Positions 1 to 47,106 of a DNA stretch of 64,000 nucleotides are shown piece after piece (the stretch's first letter is position 1; every line of letters begins with the position of its first letter). Source of the DNA: Distichodus sexfasciatus. Taxonomy: Eukaryota; Chordata; Actinopteri; Characiformes; Distichodontidae. The translations under genes were made by a program, and so were the position numbers. The notes beneath the pieces are model-generated. The model was not told where the DNA came from. It saw nothing but the letters and a program-made list of their open reading frames with translations, and searched no databases. The stretch lies in contig JAVGVS010000053.1 of NCBI GenBank assembly GCA_032718565.1, positions 2,018,288 to 2,082,287 on the forward strand, in the 5' to 3' direction.

Positions 1-1235
1 GATCATTTAGGGAACACGAATGTCTTTTTTTTGCCAACACGTGTAGACATTATGCAAAAGACAATTTTATTATTGTCCAATGAGGTTTTTGTTTGCTTCC
101 AGATGCTCTTTCTTGTTGCCATGTCTTATTGCCTAATCACTCTATTTTAGTTGTCAGAAGACAAATGTGTTTTTCTCACATCTCACATCTGGTGTAAAAT
201 CATATCTGGAGACCATAATGCCATCTAGGTTCCATTTTTACCCAATTATTTACTCACTTTGTTATAGCTTCATATTTACAAAATATATACAGTTGTTAAG
301 TATGGTGGCCATTCGTGCAGTCTGTTTGCAAATGGTACTTTTCTGCATCACTTTTTGTTTTTTTACAATCATTTTCACACTTCTCTATGCCATGACAACT
401 TTTACAGAACACTTCACCCACTATTTGAGCTAAACTGGTAATACGTTTGTGTTGCTTTCATACAAAATGCCTTCAGTGACAACGTCTTCCAAAATTCACA
501 AATACCTCAGTCAAAATTAACTACTAGCAAAATTTAGTACAATTACATCAAATCCAGCAACAATTTAGATACTCTGTTAAAACAGTTAACATAAATATCA
601 ACAAAAATGAAATTATTTTGGAGGGTTAATATGCTGCATTTCAACTAATAAAATTATTTTAATCAGGAATTACCTGAAAGTTGGTTCAGGCTATTTGCAG
701 CCTTATGCCAGAACATATCTGGGCAAGTGACTATTTGGCATTTAATTTTTGTGTTGTAATTTTTAGTATTGAATGCAAAGTGCTGTAGAGTAATTGATTA
801 TATTTTTACAGTATGTTGCACATATATTGCTGAATGTGATGTACTGTATAATTTTTTATTACAATACTTTGTACTTTGTGTGAAATATAGGACACAACAC
901 AATTGATTTTTCACTGCTTCAAGTTTGAGTTTTTCCATTTGTTGTACTTTGCATGGCAAAGTAGTCTTATGCGAGAGCATGTGAGCTGTAGCTACAGGAA
1001 CATGAGTCACTTTTGGGTGAAGTCTTTTGTCATTTTAGGCTCATTTTGCCCACAAAATGTTCACAGTATGACGTGTTTTGAAAAAGTGGACATGACATTG
1101 AGACGTGAAAAACACATTTACAGTGTGAAAAACTGTAAATACTTCAATCAGTTAAAAAAAAAATCCTCTCCATTTTGTGCATTCACAAAGCAAATAGCAA
1201 CAATCCCAAGTTATTACAGAAAATGATTACAGATC
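1..1235. other. jak3 3' flank, no gene seen
   Basis: AT-rich unique sequence beyond the jak3 3' end. I found no splice-flanked reading frame resembling a known protein. The open frames here are short and of low complexity. INSL3 lies next to JAK3 in human, but nothing like a relaxin/insulin cysteine pattern was recognised. Confidence 0.5.
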
Positions 1236-1241
1236 TTTATT
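1236..1241 (-). terminator. jak3 poly(A) signal AATAAA
   Basis: The minus strand reads AATAAA about 30 bases after the jak3 stop codon (1272-1274). If used, the 3' UTR would be only about 50-60 nt. More distal signals may exist. Confidence 0.5.
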
Positions 1242-1271
1242 AAATAGCACTTGCAGCCTAAAGAGACAATT

Positions 1272-29914
<28,643 letters not shown>

Positions 29915-30469
29915 CTCACTGCATCACAAATAAACAGTTCCTTACCAAAAAACAATCAACATGCTTGCCATTTTTACTTAAAAGCGTTGAATACCAATGT
30001 CCTATTAAGACCAACATAATGAACCATAGAACTGCTTTGGGTTTAGACTTTTGGGACAATTCATTTTTCTCAAGTGGGTCAATGTTGACCTAGTAGATAC
30101 AAAATAAAGCTATGATCATATCCATATGGGTCCAATATTGTGCCAAAACCAGTTATTATGTTGGTTTACTGTTATATTTGGGTATAGCACTATGGCAACA
30201 GCTAATTTTCTGACCTTACCAGTGTTCTGGCAGCGACACCTGTTGCATTGAGCTGCTTGTAGATGTACTTGTAATTAGGTACATGTTGGCCCAAATACTA
30301 GGACTGGACTGGTATTGGACAAACATAAGTATGACAATTTAGAAAATGCCTGTATTATCTTAAGTTAGTATTAACTCAGAAATTTGACAACAACAAGAAC
30401 AAATTCCTGGCTAAATGGGAAAAAGAAAAACCTGACCTTTGAAAGCTGGACCAACTTTAGCCCCAGTAA

Positions 30470-30942
30470 TTGTAACCTCCCCAACACTGATCCAACCTTG
30501 GGTTGAGATCTGCGCAGAGGATTGTGGGAAATGTATTTCTCTGCAAAAGCAGCTCATTTTATATGCCGAATTGGTTCAAAATGACAAACTTCAGTATTTT
30601 CAATTGATCAAATATTTTTCAATTTTATAATGTTATAGTGTAATCAATAAGAAAGAAGAAATATTTATATGTCTAAACAACAATTTTTGAGAACAAATAA
30701 TTTAGCATATAGGTGTGTAATTATTACATTGTTTTAGTTAGAAAAACAGTATTTAAATCAAGCATTTCCTTAAGCATAACAATAATCTCAGTCATGTATT
30801 CAGACATTTTTAAAGCATTATTTTATGTTTAAAAAAAGACTGTATTGGATTTGTATCGGTATCGGCAGATATCCAAATTTACAATATCGGTATCGGTATC
30901 CGACATTAAAAAGTGGTATCACCCCATCTCTAATACAGTCAA
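30470..30942. repeat. hAT-like remnant with tatcggtatcgg end
   Basis: Starts near cctccccaacactgatccaa and ends in tatcggtatcggtatccgac followed by ggtatcaccccatctc, a terminal pattern common to non-autonomous fish hAT-type elements. No transposase frame. Confidence 0.4.
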
Positions 30943-30957
30943 TCACTAATGGAGGTT

Positions 30958-31020
30958 TTCTATAGATACAGGGAGCCATTTTACGGTTTAGATATAAAAT
31001 GGCTCCCTGTATCTATAGAA
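30958..31020. other. Perfect 26-bp inverted repeat, 11-nt loop
   Basis: The left arm 30958-30983 and right arm 30995-31020 are exact reverse complements (core ctatagatacagggagcc / ggctccctgtatctatag), separated by cggtttagata. The 63-nt length fits a small hairpin RNA or a recent palindrome. No family recognised. Confidence 0.85.
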
Positions 31021-32396
31021 GGCACAGACGTTTTAAAAAAGTTGGTTTAAGGCTCAGAACAGTAACAGTGTTGCTGAACTGTTTGCAAAAAATATAACTT
31101 TTGTTGTGGTGGTCTTGTATTTCATTATTCTCGTTTTAGTTTTTGGTTGAGTTTTTTTTTGTTTAGCTATGTGATGAAAACCCAGCACAGTTAACCTGGT
31201 ACACCTTCAGATCTCTTACTCCCACTGTATCTTATCTTCTGCCCAAATAGACAAGAATGCCTGCACCTCATCGATTTCCCATTTGTTCTTGGTTTGTGGT
31301 CCAGTCTCCACTGTGGTTTTATTTTATAAACAACAAGAGCAGTTTCATCTGTTCTCGTTTACATTTCAATCAATCAAAGATTAGTGTAGGACGGGCAGCT
31401 TTATCTTTAATGGAAAAGCATTTGCTTGCAGTATGGTGCGGTTTGGTCGCAGTTCCTGGTGCCAGTGGAAAAGTGCCAGCTTAGATCAGGCAATTACATT
31501 TTCTCTTTAGTCTTACAAATGAAATGTAAATGTAAATCAATAGAAATTTTATGTCAGATATTGTGAGCAGTTATCACTTTGGAACATAAACAATGTAGTC
31601 TGAGGTGTAGATCTGTATCCCTGTATAAATAGATGACAGTGTGACATCTGCTGTATCAAGGTCTAAAATTAATAATTAGTCAAATAAAGCCTCATGTTAC
31701 TGTCCATCATGCTGCATTTATTGAATTTATCACTTGCCTTAGTCACTGTTTACGCCACAGCATTTCTCGTAAGAGGAACTGCAATACCAGTTAAAGAACA
31801 CGACTGTTTCATTTTTTCGTCTGGACTTTCCGTATCATATTCAGTTTTCTGGGTGCTTTCCCCAGCTTTACTAACAAAACTTTTAACACTTACAGATATT
31901 AACAGCTTATGATTATAAGGATATGACAATACATTTGATATGGTGGTAAAAAACTTGTGAAATATCTACCAGATGATAATGGAAGTTACACTGTGCATGT
32001 GTTTTCTGTTCAGATTTGATGGATTTATATTCATACTCTGCCTTTACGTCACTGATTACTTTCTTAAAAGTTAACACATATATTGTACATATAAAATAAT
32101 AATGTGCACTGCTTAAATAGGTCTGTTTACACTAAATATATCAAAAACGCTTGTCCTTTGTGTCATAACTGTTAGTAATAACCTAACAAAATCACATTTA
32201 ATGTAAAACTATTGATGATCTGCATCTACGTTATTAAGGTAGACTGTACAGATGTAATTATTAAGACCAAAACTAACTTGGCACTATCGAAAAAGACAGA
32301 CTCTTTATGTTTCCTGGGGGGTTAATATGGGTTAAAAAGCCACCATCTGTTTTATAGCCATAATGTAGGTTCTGTGTAGAATGTTCAGGTAATTAC

Positions 32397-32450
32397 CTGT
32401 GAGTTCTGCGCTGGACGGCTTGATGTTTACCTCACATTACTCTGAGACGA
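32397..32450 (-). other. Candidate non-coding first exon of jak3
   Basis: On the minus strand CTCACAG|GTAATT at 32396/32397 is a good donor, with a second possible donor (GAG|GTAAAC) slightly upstream. The coding exon at 29914 has an acceptor-like TGCAG just before the ATG, implying an upstream exon. The flanking sequence is a duplicated repeat, so this is tentative. Confidence 0.2.
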
Positions 32451-33149
32451 TCACGTTGGCTTCATGTTGATGAATTTGTTACAGATAGTCATGTTCGCAA
32501 CTGCCGACTATGGTTGGGGGAGGGTGAGACATCCGGCATCGGTCAAAGCATACGTCTACGTTTGAAAAAAAAAAAAACATGTTCTCATGGTTCAGACTTT
32601 ATTCACGCAAGCAATCTGTAAGCTGACCAAGACCCTAAATATAACACTATTGTAAAGCTGAAAGATCAGTTCCCTCTTCAGAAAGAACACATGGGTGAAG
32701 TGTGATTGATGAAGTTTGACAGCAGGAAGTAGAAGTTTGAGGTACTGGAATCAATCAGAAAACAGGACAAAATGACGCATATGTTTAAATCGTGTAGAAT
32801 TAAGAATCAAATGTAATTCAGCAACAAAAAATATGTAAACCATTTGTTTTGTGTGTGTGTTTGTGCGCTTACTGTGTTTTCTCTAAGCAGGAACTTGAAA
32901 GTGGTTTCCTCTCTGCTCTGTGGTTTTTCTCCTCTGCACAGTTAAATAAAAACTTGGGCCATGTTGAGCAGCTGACACCAGCATAGACGATTTATAAGAC
33001 CGGTTTCAACTATTATTGTTTCATTTTAGGCAGACAATGAGATGATTCTGTTGGCCAATAAAAAAGACATTGACACACTGTCTACCTATGCCCACACCAA
33101 AGGGGGGTGCATTGGACTGTAAATGTACAGCGTATAAACCAGTCAAGTA

Positions 33150-33415
33150 GTGATTATTTGTCATTTTGAATAAACCACAGCACCGTGCACCACAACGAAA
33201 TGCGACCTCTGCATTTGACCCATCCGTGAAGGAGCAGTGCTAACATGGGCAGTGTCCGGGGAGCAGTGCTTGGGAGCAGTACCTTGCCAGTCCAGGATTC
33301 GAACCAGCCCACTGCTCTTTCACAGATGGGTCAAATGCAGAGGTCATGTTTCTTTGTAGTGAAGTGTGTTATGGTGTGCTGTGTTCACAATGACAAATAA
33401 TCACTCACTTTAATT
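33150..33415. repeat. Two family-A SINE pieces, opposed orientations
   Basis: 33150-33302 reads as a minus-strand copy (acctctgcatttgacccatc). 33303-33415 reads as a plus-strand 3' half (gatgggtcaaatgcagaggt...cacaatgacaaataatcact). Together they form a large imperfect inverted repeat. Confidence 0.7.
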
Positions 33416-33774
33416 CACTTTTATTCATATTTATAAGTGATGTCAAGGTAGACAAAAACCACTATAAGACATGCTGGGGCAGATTAAGTTGTACAAGGGC
33501 CCGTAGGCTACATTTTCTGTTAGCCCCACCCCCCAGGCTTATTTTAATGAATTGATATTTTTACTGGCCAATCGGAGGCCCCCTGGCAGGCTGGCACACA
33601 TGGGGGCCCCTAGGCTTCAGCCATATCTAGCCCGTGCGTTAATCCGTGCCTGAAGACATGTAATGGCTGATTTTTTATGTATTTCCTGTGGGTTGAAGTG
33701 ATCAAATGCTGCCCTCTGTTTTATAACCACTATAAAGGCTCTGTGTTCATAATCCAGTATGACCCAACAGTCAG

Positions 33775-33851
33775 GTAACTGTACCAAACACTAATTTCAA
33801 CTGTATTTATCATATACAGATACAATTGAAATTAGTTTCTGGTACAGTTAC
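33775..33851. other. 77-nt hairpin with about 32-bp imperfect arms
   Basis: The left arm gtaactgtaccaaacactaa... and the reverse complement of the right arm gtaactgtaccagaaactaa... differ at three positions over about 32 bases, with a short AT-rich loop. Shape and size resemble a pre-miRNA, but may reflect a MITE remnant. Confidence 0.7.
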
Positions 33852-34282
33852 AGGCAAACAATAAAAATGAGAACAATAAAGTAATATACAGATATGGCGT
33901 TATTGTTGTTAAGCCATTAGTAACTGATTCCAAAGTATAGGTGCTATAAAGAAAACTGTGAAGTGATGAACCTGTGTTTCAGACTGAATTGGCAATTAAT
34001 AAAATTGGTCTAATGGTGTATGACGACGATTTCAGGAGTAAATCTTTCAGTGAAGATCATGAAAAAACTACAGCATATTTAACAGGATGGATGCCACGTA
34101 ATCATATGATTCAGAAGCCAGTCAAAGCCTTAACCCTATCAGGAGTACCATCAGTCCTGAGTGATGTACATCATAGTTTTACTGAAAATATCGTACTGTG
34201 TAGGATGCAATGCAAAGTTTGCTACGCAGACTTTATTAGTAATGAAAAAACTGATATTAATAACTAAAAGCAAACAAACATC

Positions 34283-35312
34283 CAGAGGTGTGCAAAGTAC
34301 ATAGTTTCATTACGTAAGTGAAAGTACAGATACCACTGGTCAAACATTACTCCAAGACAAGTACAAGTTGTACAGTCAAATTTTTACTGAAGTTTAAGTA
34401 CTGAAGTACTTGTTTTAAGAAATACTTAAGTATTAGAAATACATCTTCTTTTTACCGCATTGTTGCATTATTGCTGCAACACTTACAATACCTAATGGCT
34501 CTGAGTAGTTATTGAACCTGCATAGAATGTTACCGAATGAAACACAACCCAAACTAACAAAAAAACAGTCTATTTTTTAAATTAATTGACTACACACCCC
34601 CACAAAACAGCACAGTAGTGTTCTGACACAGCTCTGGCAGTGTGTGCACACATATACTGTATGTGTATGTTAATCAGGAGGACAGTGAAGTAGCTGTAAA
34701 TGCAGCTTGCTCAGAAAATCTAACTAACATTTCAACCTTAAAACCCAGGTCTACACCTCAAGCTTCATGACTTTCCAACAGTTACAACGCTTTAAGCAAG
34801 ACAAAAAACAGCAGAACTGTCTGAACTTGGTTTTATAGTTACAGTCTACATGCGGGCCGCAATCCTACTGATTACTGACACGCTGTCACCTGTGGAAAAA
34901 AAACAATAACATTTAGAAAAGGGAGAATAACATCCACTTTATCCACAGATTTGAAAGCACCAGGAACGAGAATCTTGATAGAAATGTAGTAAGGTAAAAA
35001 GTATGGTATTTGTCTTTCAAATGCAGAGGAGTGAAAGTCATTAGTTTCCAAAAAAATACTACTAACGTGAAGTACAGATACTCAAAAACTCTACTTACGT
35101 ACAGTACTTCACGTTAGTAGTATTTTTTTGGAAACTAATGACTTTCACATACAAGATTTGTCTTTCAAATACAAGACTGTATTTGTCTTTCAAATGCAGA
35201 GGAGTGAAAGTCATTAGTTTCCAAAAATACTACTAACGTGAAGTACAGATACTCAAAAACTCTACTTATGTACAGTACTCAAGTAAATGTACTTTGTTAC
35301 TGTCCACCTCTG
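34283..35312. mobile_element. Non-autonomous hAT element, 8-bp target duplication
   Basis: Starts cagaggtgtgcaaagtac and ends tactgtccacctctg, so the 8-bp inverted ends cagaggtg/cacctctg are those of the Tol2/hAT group. The flanks are perfect direct repeats caaacatc (34275-34282 and 35313-35320). The interior has a long palindrome (about 35025-35155) and a repeat of its arm at 35195-35275. No transposase frame. Confidence 0.88.
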
Positions 35313-35873
35313 CAAACATCCACTACATATGTACGTGGAAAACATTTCACAGGAAACATTACAAAAAGCAGGAAATTAAAAAAATGATATACTGAATAAT
35401 TAACATTTTGAATATTATGTATTAAGACATATTCCAACAATATTGATATGAAATTCATTCCAGGTCTAATTTGGTAAACACTGATGAGATTTGATCACTT
35501 CAAAATCTCAAACTTTAACTCCTCAGTGAATACACAGTTGAATTTTCTCATTGTTGCTTGACCAGGTGGACAGGTGTGTGAAGTTAATAAGGTGATAAGA
35601 AATTTCTGAAGTTGAAAGAATAATTTTAAATGTGATGACTGAAAGGTATTTGACACTGAAGCCAATGTCTTCTAATTCGTTGTTTTCACAGCTCATCTAA
35701 ATATGTGTGGTATGTAATATGGAGTCATATCTGCAAAACACTGTCATCAAAGAGGGAGGAAGAGAGAGAGAAAAAGACTATTTAGTAGTATCCCCTAAAT
35801 TCTGAGAAGTTTTGAACGTCTGTGTAATTTGCATATAACATAGTGAACTGTAATGTGAGACCTAGTCTTGTTC

Positions 35874-43194
<7,321 letters not shown>

Positions 43195-44719
43195 GCTGGT
43201 GTTGCTCCTGATGAGTCTGCTTTATTTTGTTTCAGGAGAATTGCAGCTGTACAAACAAGCTGTGAGAGCACATTAGCATTCCCCATCAACCCCCTGCCTT
43301 TTCATCACAAACACATCTTTGTTTTATTTTATTATGGGGATGATATCAAAAGCAAAAAGAGATGAAGGAGAGAATTTGTTAAATTCCCTAAATTTGTAAG
43401 AAAACATTGTCAGAACATGGCAGGCTTCAGGCATCTATAAGGTGTCCTCCTGAGGCACAATTACAATGAAAGTTCAAAACGAAGTTCAAGTATTTGGGAC
43501 AAAATTAAAAGGCTATATTATTTCCTGCTATAAACATGTCTATTGCTATTGTGTACTCTAGTGGAGAAAATAACATCTATTGCAGTACCTAGAAACTCAT
43601 GCTGATTTGTGAATTATGATTTGTCATCAAAGTGCTGCTAAAAAAAATTGGACTCAGGTCCAACAGACCCACAGAGTGGATTTATGAATAAATTGTACAA
43701 CTTGTAATGTGTTGTTATAAATGTTTATTTTAATTATTAGAATAATGTTCCCATTTTCTCACATTCAAATTGTAACACAGAAATCACATAATCCTGATGC
43801 GCACTACAGATGGCAAAGTAACTGACAGTTAAGAAGAGAAAGAAGTAAACGTCACAATACTGCACTTGACATGTTCCTTTAAAGTGAACATCTGAACATC
43901 AGACTGTACACAAGCCAAATATTACTTTGTTTTACAGAAACTGTGGCTCTAAAAAAAAATCTGAGGGTTTCCATGTGCAGTACCTTTGGAAAGCCCAAGA
44001 TGTCCCCTCTTTAACGGAAAAAGAAGGATGTGTGAACAATGCATGAAACTGTTCAGAGGTTCTTCTAATGAAACCAAACTGTTCTAATTAACCCTTAAGA
44101 GAATATAGATGAGAGAAAAAGTTAAGATATAAGAAGAGCAGAAATCTAAAATAAATAGAATATATTAGGAATGTGGTGAGTGGTCCTACCTCTACCGGTG
44201 CTTAAAGAGCTATTTTTCCTAGTTTTGAACACACCCTCCGAGGCTCCGAGGAGGTGTTGGCAGGCTGCTGGGCTCTTGTTGTGAGTGTGGACAACAGGTG
44301 AGTGCCCTCTTAGGTGGGAGTGGACCTAAATGAGAGCTACTTCAAGTACCACACTGTGTTGCTGAGGCGGGGCTAAGGAGAGCATTATAAACAGTGTATT
44401 ATGTTCTGTCCAACCTCTATATAAATTATATCTCCTTCCTACAGTCAGTCCTCATCAGAAGTCTATGCAATACAATGCTAATGAAGGTCAGAAGGGTCTG
44501 AAACCAACAATCTGTCACTGCTGGCTGACATCAACACTGGATGTCACGTCTGAACACAAACAGAAATATGTATTGAAAATGTACAGATAAATGATTAAGA
44601 AAGCAGCAACTGAAAAAGGTGAGTTTTTGTACTTGTAAAATATTGAAGTGCAGTGAATTTCTGCTACTGTATGTCTCAATCATTCAAATTTCACCCTCTA
44701 TAGCATACAATAAAGGTTC
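43195..44719. other. slc5a5 upstream region, no coding gene seen
   Basis: The 5' UTR of slc5a5 should lie here; an acceptor-like tttgtacag on the minus strand near 43250 suggests a further non-coding exon. A GC palindrome ctccgaggctccgaggag is at 44237-44254. No promoter could be fixed from sequence. Confidence 0.4.
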
Positions 44720-45290
44720 TGGTCAAGAATTAGGGTTTTAGGTTCCAGGGCTAAGAAATGTATGGTTAGTGTTAGATTCTAAACTAAGAACTTTAGATCC
44801 TACTCTGAAAACTACATCCTGAACTTGGAACACTAGATCTTGAAGTTAAAACATTAGACTGTGAACACTACACTATAAACCAGCAATTTTAAGATAGTAA
44901 ACTTGGAAACTTCGGTCCTAATGTTAAATTATCTTGAACTTGGAACCCTTTGATCCCATTCTAAGAACCTTAGATTCTAAACTTAGAACACTAGATAGTG
45001 AACCTAGAACACTGGTCCTTGAACTTGGAACACTAGACCCTAAACTAGGAACTTCAGGCCCTAAACTGCGAACACTAGATTGTGAACTTGGAACCCTTTG
45101 CTCCTATTCTTGGAATCTTAGATCCTAAACTTGGAACACAAGATAATACATTTGGAACAGTGAGTCCTAAACTTGGTACACTAGATCCTCATCTTGGAAC
45201 ACAAGAACCTAAACTTTGACTTACTATACTTGCAACTTTAGATCCCATTAATGGAAACTTAGAACGTTATATCTTGGAATACTACATCCT
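44720..45290. repeat. Degenerate 21-bp minisatellite
   Basis: About 25 variants of a unit like aacttggaacactagatcct. Several consecutive units are exactly 21 bases, so a plus-strand frame shows a pseudo-heptad (KLRTLDS-like) peptide. That peptide has no start context or splice sites and is not proposed as protein. Confidence 0.8.
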
Positions 45291-45510
45291 ACTACATCGG
45301 TTAGGGAGTTTCCCCCGTGATCAGAAGGTCGCTGGTTCGAATCCCGGACTGGTAAAGATACCACTGAGGTACTCATGAGCAAGGTACCATCCCCAACTGC
45401 TCCCTCGGCGCTGCCCCTGTCATGATGGATCAAATGCAGAGGTCAATGTGGTACACTGCGTGCTGTGCTGTGGTATGTTCACGATAACAAATACTTACTC
45501 ACTTTCAATA
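45291..45510 (+). repeat. tRNA-derived SINE (family A)
   Basis: Head with ggttcgaatcccgg (B box), middle accactgaggtactcatgag, tail caaatgcagaggtcaatgtg and ttcacgataacaaatactta. It lies immediately before the ccdc124 promoter region. Confidence 0.8.
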
Positions 45511-45533
45511 ACGCCGCATGTAGTTTTAGCTGA

Positions 45534-45552
45534 TCCCCGCTTGGGGGCGCCA
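45534..45552 (+). promoter_or_regulatory. CTCF-like motif beside ccdc124 start region
   Basis: tccccgcttgggggcgcca matches about 15 of 19 positions of the CTCF consensus, including the GGGGGCGCC core. It lies within 100 bases of the presumed first exon of ccdc124. Motif match only. Confidence 0.3.
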
Positions 45553-45624
45553 GTGGCACTTCAGCGGTGAAACTCGCGCTGAAGAAGAAGAAGCGCAACA
45601 CCCCGCGGACCGGAGCTGTGTCAG
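45545..45624 (+). other. ccdc124: Likely 5' UTR exon of ccdc124
   Basis: GC- and CpG-rich sequence (ccccgcggaccggagctgtg) ends in a donor TCAG|GTTAGA at 45624/45625. The first coding exon has an acceptor 13 bases before its ATG, so an upstream non-coding exon is required, and this is the best candidate. The 5' limit is a guess. Confidence 0.45.
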
Positions 45625-46255
45625 GTTAGACAACTTCTCTGTTTACGGATTAATAACAAACAAGGAGCATCTCACAAATCCTAATGTAGAACCAAATGAC
45701 TGGTAGCAATGCGTCAACTTACTGTTAGCTCCCCAGTGATAAAACTAGCTAGCATGCCATCACGCACCGGCGGTACTAGTCTATGGAGCAGCTGGAGCTA
45801 ATGCTAAAGCTAATGTTAAAGCTACAGCTAAAGCTAACGCTGTTTGTGTTTTTGTGACCTGCATGTTATGAATGGTGTGTACATGTGATTCTCATCACCA
45901 TCGTTGTGCTGTTAGAGTGTAACGCCGACTAACATGCACATGCACATACACATGCACACACACCGTAATGTACTGTAACGTAACGTCACTTCGCGTCGTG
46001 TCACCCTGTTAGACTGTGTGCATGTGTGTGTAAAATGTGTTATTGTTCGTTTGAGGTTTGTTTGTGTGATCCTGTGGTTTGCGTGAGGAGTGTGTGTGAG
46101 ATGCAGCAGAGAGTAAGCAGAAGGTAGGAATAGCAAACTTGCCAGGAAACAAACACGCACACACACACAGACATTGACAAGCGTACACTTTACTCTCACT
46201 GTCTTGCACATGCATTAATACACCACTAATAATTCACACTGACACACACACACAC

Positions 46256-46562
46256 ACACAATTCCAAATATGTACTGATTAGACAAGATCCAAAGATGGT
46301 GATTATAAATGATAGTTAATTAGTTCATTATTTCTCAATGGATTGTTTCATATTTAGCTTCCTTGGAAGAATGACTAATTTATGCAAATATTTAGACTAT
46401 ATGGGAAGGTGTAGCTCACATACACAGAATTCCAAAAATGTAGTGATTAGAATTCCAGTTAGATCTGAAGATGTAAATTAATTAGTTCATTATGTCTTAA
46501 TGGATTGTTTCATATTTAGCTTAGATATTTTTGGAATATATGGGTATGTGTAGCTTGTACAT
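46256..46562. repeat. Tandem duplication, about 165 bp
   Basis: 46260-46420 and 46428-46560 share attccaaa.atgta.tgatta, taattagttcattat.tct and aatggattgtttcatattta in the same order. The second copy has lost about 20 bases. In ccdc124 intron 1 region. Confidence 0.65.
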
Positions 46563-46870
46563 GTTGGATCCATTGGTTTCATTACCAAAGTTTTTGAAAC
46601 ACTGGAAAAGTGCAACCTGTGAACCAACTCAAACATAACTCAAACTCATGGACCAAAGCAAACATGAACTAAAATGTTTTATATTAAAACATACTTAAAT
46701 AAAAATTACTTTCTTTATCCATCAAAATCTTTTCTTTGTTTTGGTGGCTGCTCCATTCTCTCCTCAGGCTTTATGAGGAGTGTGAGATGCTTTTTACAGG
46801 ATTGTAGGAATACTTACAGAAGCTGAACACACACCGCGTGTTTTTACTGTTGACAAAAACTGCCAAGCAC

Positions 46871-47106
46871 CAAGGCAGTTGGTAGTGTAATGGTTAGGGG
46901 GTTGACCGCGTGATCGGAAGGTTGTCAGTTTAAGTCCCGGACCGGTAAAGGTACCACTGAGGTACTCATGAGCAAGGTACTGTCCCCAAGCACTGCTCCC
47001 TGAGCACTCGCTTCCCACTGCTCCTTCACGGATGGGTCAAATGAGCTTACTTTTTGTTGTGGTGCACGCTGTGCTGTGCTCACAATGACAAATAATCAAT
47101 CATTTT
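46871..47106 (+). repeat. tRNA-derived SINE (family A)
   Basis: Near full length: aggcagttggtagtgtaatg (A-box region), the B-box position reads cagtttaagtccc, and it ends cacaatgacaaataatcaat. Confidence 0.8.

Larger units (their letters stand above)
29915..34282. other. jak3-slc5a5 spacer, no coding gene seen
   Basis: Contains repeat remnants, two hairpins and SINE pieces, itemised separately. I found no exon resembling a known protein, and no RPL18A, which in human lies between JAK3 and SLC5A5. Confidence 0.55.

Noticed and set aside
903..1226. 107-residue frame downstream of jak3
   Set aside because: No homology recognised and AT-rich composition like non-coding DNA; INSL3 was considered but the cysteine pattern is absent.
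44934..45128. 64-residue heptad-like peptide
   Set aside because: Direct translation of a 21-bp minisatellite; no start context, splice sites or homologue.
45291..45365. tRNA-like head with A and B boxes
   Set aside because: Part of a dispersed SINE with the family tail; not a functional tRNA gene. The same applies to the other copies.
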